From positions 1-8,886 of the forward strand of contig MDJN01000008.1 in the NCBI GenBank assembly GCA_001995005.1: 8,886 nucleotides of DNA, given 5' to 3'. The first letter of the stretch is position 1, and each line of letters opens with the position of its first letter. Made by a program: the position numbers and the translations under genes. Origin of the DNA: Candidatus Parepulonipiscium sp. PG-Nun2H_MBin03. GTDB taxonomy: Bacteria > Bacillota > Clostridia > Lachnospirales > Cellulosilyticaceae. The notes under the pieces were generated by a model. It ran no database searches, had not been told where the DNA came from, and saw only the letters and a list, made by a program, of their open reading frames with translations. Positions 1 through 5,965 of this stretch are shown in pieces.

Positions 1-27
1 CCCCGCCACTGAATGTTAGTTGCCTTA

Positions 28-98
28 ATCTGAAAAGATTACTTGCTCTTTATCTCACCGCCTAAGAGGCGGGAGTATTAGAGCAAGTTCTTTCAGAT
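28..98. other. Nested three-stem hairpin in non-coding DNA
   Basis: Three stems stack in one structure. The outer stem pairs 28-35 with 91-98 (8 bp, ATCTGAAA/TTTCAGAT). The middle stem pairs 41-49 with 80-88 (9 bp, ACTTGCTCT/AGAGCAAGT). The inner stem pairs 58-63 with 67-72 (CCGCCT/AGGCGG, loop AAG). Unpaired bases sit at 36-40, 50-57, 73-79 and 89-90. CCCGCC at 2-7 could also pair with GGCGGG at 68-73, which would compete with the inner stem. The pairing is far more than expected in AT-rich spacer and lies downstream of a leftward operon. It may be a structured RNA, a complex terminator, or the hairpin-bearing right end of an IS200/IS605 (TnpB) element whose gene lies before position 1. The sequence cannot decide between these. 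Confidence 0.5.
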
Positions 99-99
99 A

Positions 100-130
100 A
101 ATTCCCTAACACATCGGTTGTTAGGGAATT
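100..130 (-). terminator. Palindrome across the cvpA stop codon, probable terminator
   Basis: AATTCCCTAAC (100-110) pairs with GTTAGGGAATT (120-130) around a 9-base loop. The right arm contains the stop codon (121-123) and the last codons of the leftward CvpA gene. Read leftward it is followed by TATCTGAAAG rather than a clean run of T, so termination may be weak or depend on the adjoining hairpin at 28-98. Confidence 0.45.
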
Positions 131-804
131 GTTGCAATGTAATTTAGTAGTAAATTATTATTGTAAAACCATTTAGTTAATATGCTACTTTCAAACCCTT
201 CATTAAACCCTACAAAAGATGGGTTTTCTAATAAAAGAGGAATAATCATGCAAAAAATCCATATTAAAATTATGGATTGTGCTATCCCTAAAACTAGCCC
301 ACCAGTTCTATCAATAGTTTTAATAACAGGTAAGCTTGTAAAAAAACTCAATCCCCCTTTAAATAGCATAAGCCCCATTCTAACCACCACCCATATTAAG
401 AAAAATGCCAACGCATTTACTATCATCTCGCTTAGAAATTGGCTACTATAATCAACTACATTAGTTACGTCAAATAATTTATACACTTCTTTATTGTTAT
501 TTTTTATTACTATATCAAGTAATGGCTCTGGTAAAAATCCTAACTGCGATTTTATTAACGTAGATTGTGTTTGTATACCGCTAGCACTATCAATATTTAG
601 TATAAATGTTTTTATCCACTCAGATAATCTTTCGTCTAAATCAGATAGCTTAATCATATTCGCCACTATAGGATAAAATATTATCGCAACTACATATGAA
701 GCTATAACTGATATAAATTTATATAGCGTCATGGCCAATCCTTTATTGTAGGAAATAAATCCAGATATCGCTACAAAGGTTATTAAAATCAAATCTAACA
801 TCAT
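121..804 (-). CDS. CvpA family membrane protein
   Basis: The family is named after colicin V production protein and is integral to the membrane; its exact role in Firmicutes is unsettled. Four hydrophobic segments are visible (about residues 3-20, 24-49, 127-148 and 171-192). The family signature IDRTGGLVLGIAQ starts at residue 164, just before the last membrane segment. Length (227 aa) is slightly above the usual 160-220; the extra residues lie in the loop between segments 2 and 3. The gene starts inside the end of the DUF5711 gene (ATGA overlap, 801-804), so the two are translationally coupled. Two consecutive ATG codons are present. The AGAGG ribosome site at 808-812 is only 3 bases from the first (804) but 6 from the second (801), so the second is probably the real start. 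A palindrome covers the stop codon. Confidence 0.8.
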   Translation of the reverse strand: MMLDLILITFVAISGFISYNKGLAMTLYKFISVIASYVVAIIFYPIVANMIKLSDLDERLSEWIKTFILNIDSASGIQTQSTLIKSQLGFLPEPLLDIVIKNNNKEVYKLFDVTNVVDYSSQFLSEMIVNALAFFLIWVVVRMGLMLFKGGLSFFTSLPVIKTIDRTGGLVLGIAQSIILIWIFCMIIPLLLENPSFVGFNEGFESSILTKWFYNNNLLLNYIATIP

Positions 805-1946
805 TTTCCTCTTTCTACCAACCTAACTATGCTATCACTTGTTACTGCAATCATTAAATCATCATTGACTATTACTTGTTTAATATCTTGGATTGCATTA
901 TATTCTAGGTATTGGTTTCCTATCTTATTATATCCTTTATATGTGTTACCATCTCCTATTATGACTCCTTTTTCTGTGGCATTATAATACTGAATTGCCT
1001 TATCAAATTCTAATTCCACTTCATATTGTTTCTCATGGTTTAAAAGTATCAGTTTATCATTACTATGGATAGTCGCACCTATTTGGTTTTTGGCAATAAT
1101 CAAAGGCACATACCCGCCTAATGTTGGCATCTTATCAACCATTGGTTTAAACAGTAATTCGTCTACATCTACTCTTTTAACCAGCTCACCATCTAATGTG
1201 TAAAATGTTATATACTTATCTCCAATAGAAGCCCATATTTTATTAGTTATAAATTCTATTCCATAAACTAAATTTCCTGCTTCTCTATTTCCATACAACA
1301 TAGGCGAAGTTGTGCCTGTTTGTTTTATCGGAATAGCCCCTACTATAGATTCTATTTCTACTCCTTCTAAATATAAATGTGATACAATTATATATTGATT
1401 ATCAGGCGATATTATTGCTGCTAAAGGATAATCTCCATTTTTCACAAAACTACCACTTTGAACTTCCAAAAACTTACCTGTATTATCATATGCCAAAAGC
1501 ACATGACCATCTTTTACTTCTTCTATGATAACAATCATTCCATTTGAATTTATATTAAAATATGATATTGGATTTTGCATTTCTATTTCCGCTTGCTTAC
1601 CCTTTTCATTAAATATATATACTTTTTTGTCAAACGGACTGCTAATAGCATAATATGGATAATTTTTTGATACCACTACATCTTTTATTGTTAGAGCCTG
1701 AGACCAAACTTCTATGCCAGATTTATCAAATGCTTTAATCCCATCCATACTCACATATATCACTTGGCCACCATTCAACCCTATATACTCCATACTAAGC
1801 GGGTCAAAGTCATATATAATATTTGCCATTTCTAGGTAGATTATATCTTTTTTAATATAATCTGTAGTGGTTAAAAATATAAATATTACAATTAATACGG
1901 TAATACATGCTAATATAATAGATGTACGTTTATCTTTATTTTTCAT
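801..1946 (-). CDS. DUF5711-type membrane-anchored beta-propeller-like protein
   Basis: This protein (381 aa) has one N-terminal membrane anchor (residues 9-26, preceded by KNKDKR, so the bulk should face outside). The rest is beta-rich and contains repeated strand-turn-strand units of the kind F/Y-x-x-x-G-x, seen near residues 69-80 (GIKAFDKSG), 109-118 (VYIFNEKGK), 149-160 (LLAYDNTGK), 246-258 (ITFYTLDGE) and 298-312. That pattern suggests a WD40/PQQ-like propeller. By length, architecture and coupling to a CvpA gene it resembles the DUF5711 family of Lachnospiraceae, whose function is unknown. I recognise the family from memory and have not searched. The start is well supported: GGAGG at 1954-1958 is 7 bases before the ATG. 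It is the first gene of a two-gene unit with CvpA. Confidence 0.7.
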   Translation of the reverse strand: MKNKDKRTSIILACITVLIVIFIFLTTTDYIKKDIIYLEMANIIYDFDPLSMEYIGLNGGQVIYVSMDGIKAFDKSGIEVWSQALTIKDVVVSKNYPYYAISSPFDKKVYIFNEKGKQAEIEMQNPISYFNINSNGMIVIIEEVKDGHVLLAYDNTGKFLEVQSGSFVKNGDYPLAAIISPDNQYIIVSHLYLEGVEIESIVGAIPIKQTGTTSPMLYGNREAGNLVYGIEFITNKIWASIGDKYITFYTLDGELVKRVDVDELLFKPMVDKMPTLGGYVPLIIAKNQIGATIHSNDKLILLNHEKQYEVELEFDKAIQYYNATEKGVIIGDGNTYKGYNKIGNQYLEYNAIQDIKQVIVNDDLMIAVTSDSIVRLVERGK

Positions 1947-1970
1947 TGGTAAACCTCCAAGGACTAGGTT

Positions 1971-2000
1971 AATATATCAAAACTCTATATTACATTCCAA
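1971..2000 (-). promoter_or_regulatory. Candidate sigma-A promoter for the DUF5711-CvpA unit
   Basis: Read leftward, TTGGAA (1995-2000) and TATATT (1971-1976) are separated by 18 bases, matching 4/6 and 5/6 of the sigma-A consensus. Transcription would begin about 10 bases before the GGAGG site. It abuts the glgA terminator, which supports separate transcription of this pair. Confidence 0.35.
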
Positions 2001-2029
2001 AAGGTGCCAAATATATCTGGCACCCTTTT
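1999..2029 (-). terminator. glgA terminator
   Basis: GGTGCCA (2003-2009) pairs with TGGCACC (2018-2024) around an 8-base AT loop. It lies immediately after the glgA stop codon and is followed leftward by TTTT. Flanking A and T runs extend the stem with one bulged base. The T-tract is short, so some read-through into the DUF5711 gene is possible. Confidence 0.75.
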
Positions 2030-2030
2030 A

Positions 2031-3638
2031 TTAGCTAATTAGTTTGTATAAGTCAATATATTTTTTAGCCGACTCTTCCCAACCAAATGCACTCTTCATT
2101 CCATTAAGTTGTATTTGTCTAAAATCATCTGGTTTATTTGTATAGCAGTCATTTGCTTCGTCAAGTTTTTTGTATAACCAATATGCTGAGTAATCTGCAA
2201 ATTCAAATCCTGTTCCTTTTTTCGTTTCATAATCATAGTGTAATACAGTATCTTTTAATCCACCAGTTTGCCTTACTACAGGTACGGTGCCATACCGCAT
2301 AGCCATTAATTGCCCTAATCCACATGGTTCAAATTCTGAAGGCATTAAAAATACATCAGATGCCGCATAAACTTTTTGTGCCAACCCTTCGTCAAACCCT
2401 AGTAATACTGCTACACGGTCGCCGTATACATATTTAAAGTGTTTAAACATATTTTCATAGTGAGTTTCACCAGTTCCTAATATTACAAACTGTATGCCCA
2501 AAGACATCATCTTATCCATAAACCACTCACCCCAAATAGTCTGTTTCATAAGAGAAAATCCTTTTTGATCAGTAATCCTAGATATAATTGAAACTAGCAT
2601 ACTGTCATCTTGCTTTAAGCCAAACTCACCTTTAAAGGCAATTTTATTTTTTTGTTTCTTTTCTATTGTATCAGCATTATAGTTAAAATATATATACTTA
2701 TCTGTTTCAGGGTCATATTTTTTTATATCAAGTCCATTTAAAATCCCAGAAGTTTTCCAGTATAATTTTTCTCTAATTAAACTATCCAACCCACATCCAT
2801 ATTGAGGGGTTTTTAACTCTTCCATATATGTTGGACTAACCGTATTAATATGGTCTGCATACAATAGCCCAGCTTTCATAAAGCTAACACCACCGTTAAA
2901 TTCAAGCTTATCTGAATTCATATATCCCATATCAAGCCCTAACATCTCTAAAGCTTCTGTTCCAAATATACCTTGATACTTCATATTATGAATTGTAAAG
3001 ATAGTTTTAATATTTTGATATTTTTTATCCCAGCCATATTGGTCTTTAATTAATAATGGTATAGGCCCTGTTTGCCAATCATTACAATGCACAATGTCAG
3101 GCACAAAATCTATTTGTGATATAAGCTGAGTTACTGCTTTTGAGAAAAAGGCAAATCTCTCACAATCATCTTCATAACCGTATAATTCATCTCTACCAAA
3201 ATAATAGTCATTTTTCAAGAAATATGTTGGTACTTCATCTTTGTGATAATAAACTTCTACGCCTTGATTTCTCCAGCCCACATTTACATTATACCATAAT
3301 TCTATATTCGCTTTAGTTTCATCAAATTTTCCTCTCACTTTGTTATAATACGGCATTACAACTCGTGCATCTACACCTAATTTTTGCAACTCTTCTGGTA
3401 AGGCTCCCGCAACGTCTGCTAATCCACCAGTTTTTGCATATGGAACAACTTCTGTAGACACAAATAAAACTTTTAGTGGAGCTTCTTTTTTTTGCACTAT
3501 AACTAGATCATTGTCAGCTGATATCTCTTCTTTAATGGTCCCTTTTATAGCTGTTGTTTGTTTTACTACCTCTTTCTTTATTAATTTACGTGATTCTTCT
3601 TTTAGCACTGTGTCCTTTAAGGATTTATTTTTACTCAA
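2031..3638 (-). CDS. glgA: Glycogen synthase (ADP-glucose) with N-terminal extension
   Basis: Transfers glucose from ADP-glucose to the end of an alpha-1,4-glucan in cytoplasmic glycogen synthesis (GT5, GT-B fold). The core begins at about residue 55 (LKVLFVSTEVVPYAKTGGLA); KTGGL at 69-73 is the ADP-glucose and acceptor loop. Further landmarks are HCNDWQTG (184-191), IHNMKYQG (216-223), NGLD (301-304), SRITDQKG (353-360), EFEPCGLGQLMAMRYG (435-450, with the catalytic Glu and Cys region) and QTGGL (457-461). All key motifs are intact. At 535 aa it is about 55 longer than typical GlgA (~477). The excess is a charged, Lys/Glu-rich tail at residues 1-54. The start codon is TTG (3636-3638) with a good ribosome site; the next Met is residue 95, inside the core, so the tail is translated. 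A run of eight A (3486-3493) lies at the tail-core junction. No other glg gene is adjacent. Confidence 0.95.
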   Translation of the reverse strand: MSKNKSLKDTVLKEESRKLIKKEVVKQTTAIKGTIKEEISADNDLVIVQKKEAPLKVLFVSTEVVPYAKTGGLADVAGALPEELQKLGVDARVVMPYYNKVRGKFDETKANIELWYNVNVGWRNQGVEVYYHKDEVPTYFLKNDYYFGRDELYGYEDDCERFAFFSKAVTQLISQIDFVPDIVHCNDWQTGPIPLLIKDQYGWDKKYQNIKTIFTIHNMKYQGIFGTEALEMLGLDMGYMNSDKLEFNGGVSFMKAGLLYADHINTVSPTYMEELKTPQYGCGLDSLIREKLYWKTSGILNGLDIKKYDPETDKYIYFNYNADTIEKKQKNKIAFKGEFGLKQDDSMLVSIISRITDQKGFSLMKQTIWGEWFMDKMMSLGIQFVILGTGETHYENMFKHFKYVYGDRVAVLLGFDEGLAQKVYAASDVFLMPSEFEPCGLGQLMAMRYGTVPVVRQTGGLKDTVLHYDYETKKGTGFEFADYSAYWLYKKLDEANDCYTNKPDDFRQIQLNGMKSAFGWEESAKKYIDLYKLIS

Positions 3639-3645
3639 TTATACT

Positions 3646-3654
3646 CTCCCTTTC
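3646..3654 (-). promoter_or_regulatory. Ribosome binding site that fixes the TTG start of glgA
   Basis: GAAAGGGAG precedes TTG (3636-3638) by 7 bases. No ATG or GTG with comparable spacing exists before the GlgA core, so this site supports the TTG start and the N-terminal tail. Confidence 0.7.
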
Positions 3655-3685
3655 TATCCATTATTAAATTAACTTTCTACAATAA

Positions 3686-3725
3686 ATTATACCCAAGTTT
3701 ATCATTTTTAAATCAATACTGTCAA
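3686..3725 (-). promoter_or_regulatory. glgA promoter region
   Basis: Read leftward there is a perfect TTGACA (3720-3725) and a perfect TATAAT (3686-3691), but 28 bases apart, too far to work together. TATAAT pairs instead with TTGATT (3711-3716) at 19 bases. TTGACA could pair with GATAAA at 16 bases. Either or both may be used. The region sits directly after the upstream gene's terminator. Confidence 0.5.
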
Positions 3726-3736
3726 CTTATTTATTC

Positions 3737-3771
3737 AAAAAAACAGAGAAAGTCTTTTTCTCTGTTTTTTT
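3737..3771 (-). terminator. Strong intrinsic terminator of the LysM gene
   Basis: Seven A plus CAGAGAAA (3737-3751) pairs with TTTCTCTG plus seven T (3757-3771) around a 5-base loop. Read leftward it ends in T7, starting about 10 bases after the stop codon. The symmetric A/T flanks would let it act in both directions. It separates this gene from glgA. Confidence 0.9.
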
Positions 3772-3781
3772 ACTATAATTA

Positions 3782-5101
3782 CTATTCTACACGTATTTTT
3801 AGTTTTTGTCCAACATAAATTTTGTCGCCATCTGCAATTTCCAGTCCGCTCCACTCTAATATGTCTAATACATAAGACTCTGCACCAAAATATTTTTTAC
3901 TGATACTTCTAATTGTGTCACCTTCTTCAACAACATATATCTCAAATTCATCTGTAGTTGAAACATCTGTAGATGCTGTTTCCACAACTTCCTCTTCTTG
4001 TACTACTTCTTCTTGTACTGAATTATTAATCTCTGGTACTTCTGTACTTATGATATTGTCAATAACTTCATTTTCCTCCTCTAATATGTTAGATTCTGGA
4101 TTATCTAGTACTTGTAAAGCTTGTTCTAAATCAAGCGTAATATCTGGTACTTCTTGCTGTGCTTCTAATGATACAATATTTGAGTCAGTTTCATTTTGCA
4201 CTATCTGCATAGACGAATCTTTTTCAATGGTATAAACATTTTCAGTTTGCTCTCCTGGATTGAAAACAGCTTGTGCATCTTGAGAAAATGGACTGTCATC
4301 ACCAGTAAATCTCGCAAATACGGCTCCTAAAGCTAATAAAGCTAAACACCCTGCAATAACTGAAAAATTAGTTTTTTGTTTCATATTGTACTCGTCTCTC
4401 CTTCTGTTACCTATTTCTCTAAATTGCTTTACAGCAGAGTCCCTTGTCTCTTCTTTCTCTACTATAAAAGGTTTTTCTAACATATAGTGTTGCATCATAG
4501 GATTTTTATCATAATATACATAATAGCCAGTTTGCTCTTTTAACGTTTCTTCGTCGTATACAAAAAAAGTTTCTACTTTATTTATAGGGTCTACTAATAA
4601 TAATAGTGAATATTTTTCTGGAAATAAATCTCTATGAACGCTTATTTCCTTTGAACTCACCATGGTACCATACCCTGGTTGCATATGTAACCACCCTAAT
4701 ATTTTAGAGTTTCCAAAATACTGTTCTTTTTCTTCCATTAAATCCTTAATTGCTTTTTCATTGATCCATAAATCCTTTTCTCCTAAGCTTTCAGGTCTTA
4801 TAGGTATTATTCCGGTTATTATAGCCTCTTTAGTATCGTTATAATACTCTCCAACTATTAGTGCAGCTTGCTCTACAGAAAGATTTGTCCTAGCGTATTG
4901 ATACATGTAAGTGTATGCATAATCTTCAATGTAAACAATGTGCTCACAGTCTACGTCTCCTACAGCTCTTAGCGATTCAATGCTATCTAATAGCTTGCTA
5001 TATCTTTCTTCTGCGTTAATACTTTCCTCCTTAACGTTTGTTGGTAACTTTACTTTTTTGTCTTGCTGTTCATTTGTTGGTTCATAAATTATTTTACCCA
5101 T
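3782..5101 (-). CDS. Membrane protein: degenerate JAB/MPN domain, TM segment, LysM domain
   Basis: Residue numbers count from the upstream ATG at 5128; the chosen start is residue 10 (5101), giving 439 aa. Residues 62-215 resemble a JAB/MPN fold: VEQAALIVGEYY (85-96) matches the strand carrying the catalytic Glu (E86), and GWLHMQPGYGTMVSSKE (145-161) matches the JAMM signature HxH-x7-S-x2-D. Here it reads H148-x-Q150-x7-S158-x2-E161: spacing and Ser are kept, but the second His and the Asp are replaced, so peptidase activity is doubtful. After NRRRDEYNMKQK comes one membrane helix (254-274), then a Glu/Val/Ser-rich linker (about 280-395), then a C-terminal LysM domain (396-446). The basic residues before the helix imply the MPN domain is cytoplasmic and LysM is outside, where it would bind peptidoglycan. 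The gene is single, with its own promoter region and terminator. The LysM call is firm, the MPN call good, and the function unknown. Confidence 0.85.
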   Translation of the reverse strand: MGKIIYEPTNEQQDKKVKLPTNVKEESINAEERYSKLLDSIESLRAVGDVDCEHIVYIEDYAYTYMYQYARTNLSVEQAALIVGEYYNDTKEAIITGIIPIRPESLGEKDLWINEKAIKDLMEEKEQYFGNSKILGWLHMQPGYGTMVSSKEISVHRDLFPEKYSLLLLVDPINKVETFFVYDEETLKEQTGYYVYYDKNPMMQHYMLEKPFIVEKEETRDSAVKQFREIGNRRRDEYNMKQKTNFSVIAGCLALLALGAVFARFTGDDSPFSQDAQAVFNPGEQTENVYTIEKDSSMQIVQNETDSNIVSLEAQQEVPDITLDLEQALQVLDNPESNILEEENEVIDNIISTEVPEINNSVQEEVVQEEEVVETASTDVSTTDEFEIYVVEEGDTIRSISKKYFGAESYVLDILEWSGLEIADGDKIYVGQKLKIRVE

Positions 5102-5106
5102 ACGTA

Positions 5107-5114
5107 TTCTCCTT
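5107..5114 (-). promoter_or_regulatory. Ribosome binding site that sets the LysM gene start
   Basis: AAGGAGAA with AGGAG at 5109-5113 is 7 bases before ATG at 5099-5101. The in-frame ATG at 5126-5128 has only AT-rich sequence upstream and no Shine-Dalgarno match, so translation most likely begins at 5101. Confidence 0.8.
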
Positions 5115-5128
5115 CCATTTTCTTCCAT

Positions 5129-5164
5129 AATAGTAATATTACACTATTTCAAACATATTTTCTA
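5129..5164 (-). promoter_or_regulatory. Weak candidate promoter and dyad upstream of the LysM gene
   Basis: Read leftward, TAGAAA (5159-5164) and TAATAT (5136-5141) are 17 bases apart, each 4/6 to the sigma-A consensus. Transcription would start near 5129, which would exclude the upstream ATG at 5128. The -10 lies in an imperfect dyad, AATAGT (5129-5134) and ACTATT (5143-5148), that could be an operator. The T-runs at 5168-5217 would act as an A-rich upstream element for this strand. Confidence 0.3.
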
Positions 5165-5252
5165 GTCTTTTTTGATATTTAATGGATTTTTTTATCTTTC
5201 TATTTTTACATTTTTTTACATGAAGTCAAATAAATATATTTATGCTAATCCG

Positions 5253-5282
5253 TTATACTTATTGTAAAATTTGGCAATTATA
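5253..5282 (+). promoter_or_regulatory. Possible sigma-F-like (forespore) promoter of yyaC
   Basis: TTATA (5253-5257), 15 bases, then GGCAATTATA (5273-5282) resembles the B. subtilis sigma-F pattern GYATA-N15-GGNNANAWTR, with exact spacing and one mismatch in each element. No convincing sigma-A pair was found here. It fits a sporulation gene, but AT-rich DNA gives such matches by chance. Confidence 0.25.
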
Positions 5283-5314
5283 TAGTAAAGTAGTTAAATT
5301 CTATATAAGGGGTG

Positions 5315-5908
5315 GTGTTTATTGTAAATTCTGCTAAATCAACAAAAAGACAATCAAATTATATTAATATTTACGATGCACATCACTTCCGTGATTTTTG
5401 TTATATATTATATAAATATCTAAATTTATACATGCCAAAATACAATGATGAGCTTGTTCTCATTTGTATTGGAACTGACCGTGCTACAGGTGATAGCCTT
5501 GGCCCTCTCATTGGATACAAACTTAAAGATTTTAATCATAGTAATATCCATATTTTTGGTACACTTGATAAACCTGTTCATGCTAAAAATCTTATTGATA
5601 CACTTGCATTTATAAAACTATCTTATCCAAATGCTCTGACTATTTGCATTGACGCTTGCTTAGGGTCTGCTGAACATGTCGGTTGCATTTCTATAGGAGA
5701 AGGTTCTATACGTCCTGGAGCAGGCGTAAAAAAAGATTTACCTGCTGTTGGTAATTTACACATAATAGGTATAGTTAACATAAGTAGCCAAATAAATATG
5801 ACTGTACTTCAAAATACTAGATTATCCCTAGTAATGCAAATGGCAGATTTAATCTCTTCAGGTATTAGACATTGTGCTAATTTATATAGCTATAAAAAAA
5901 ATCTATGA
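5315..5908 (+). CDS. yyaC: Sporulation protein YyaC (DUF1256, GPR-like)
   Basis: YyaC proteins are restricted to endospore formers and are related to the germination protease GPR, which degrades small acid-soluble spore proteins; YyaC's own substrate is not established. The sequence carries the hallmark CIGTDRATGDSLGPLIG (residues 52-68, counting from GTG 5312) and ICIDACLG (111-118). Their Asp residues (D56, D114) correspond to the conserved acidic pair of the GPR fold. GSIRPGAGVKKDLPAVG (131-147) is also typical. At 197-198 aa the length is normal (~200). No ATG precedes residue 41. GTG at 5315 is preferred, with AAGG at 5307-5310 only 4 bases away. GTG at 5312 overlaps the ribosome site, and an ATT at 5321 is better spaced from GGGGTGG, so the exact start is uncertain. 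The gene is divergent from the LysM gene and convergent with the EEP gene. Confidence 0.9.
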   Translation: MFIVNSAKSTKRQSNYINIYDAHHFRDFCYILYKYLNLYMPKYNDELVLICIGTDRATGDSLGPLIGYKLKDFNHSNIHIFGTLDKPVHAKNLIDTLAFIKLSYPNALTICIDACLGSAEHVGCISIGEGSIRPGAGVKKDLPAVGNLHIIGIVNISSQINMTVLQNTRLSLVMQMADLISSGIRHCANLYSYKKNL

Positions 5909-5930
5909 CGGTATTTTTATTAAATAATCC

Positions 5931-5948
5931 CTCGCCTTTATAGGCGAG
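5931..5948. terminator. Bidirectional terminator between yyaC and the EEP gene
   Basis: CTCGCCT (5931-5937) and AGGCGAG (5942-5948) form a 7-bp GC-rich stem with a TTAT loop midway between two convergent genes. T-rich sequence follows on both strands (TATTCTTGTT rightward, TTATTTAAT leftward). Confidence 0.75.
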
Positions 5949-5965
5949 ACTATTCTTGTTATATA

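Noticed and set aside
145..165. Active JAMM peptidase in the LysM protein (positions here are protein residues)
   Set aside because: The second metal His is Gln and the Asp is Glu, so an active deubiquitinase-like or proteolytic role cannot be claimed.
182..676. Rightward open frames at 182-451 and 494-676
   Set aside because: They lie antisense within the CvpA gene, have no ribosome site and encode no recognisable protein.
3686..3725. TTGACA plus TATAAT as one perfect glgA promoter
   Set aside because: They are 28 bases apart, well beyond the 16-19 that sigma-A tolerates; alternative partners for each were noted instead.
3915..4235. Rightward Ser/Thr-rich 106-residue frame
   Set aside because: It is the antisense of the repetitive Glu/Val/Ser linker of the LysM protein; the composition is a by-product of that linker.
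5099..5128. ATG at 5126-5128 as start of the LysM gene
   Set aside because: No ribosome site precedes it, whereas ATG at 5099-5101 has AGGAG at 7 bases; the candidate promoter would also start transcription at about 5129.
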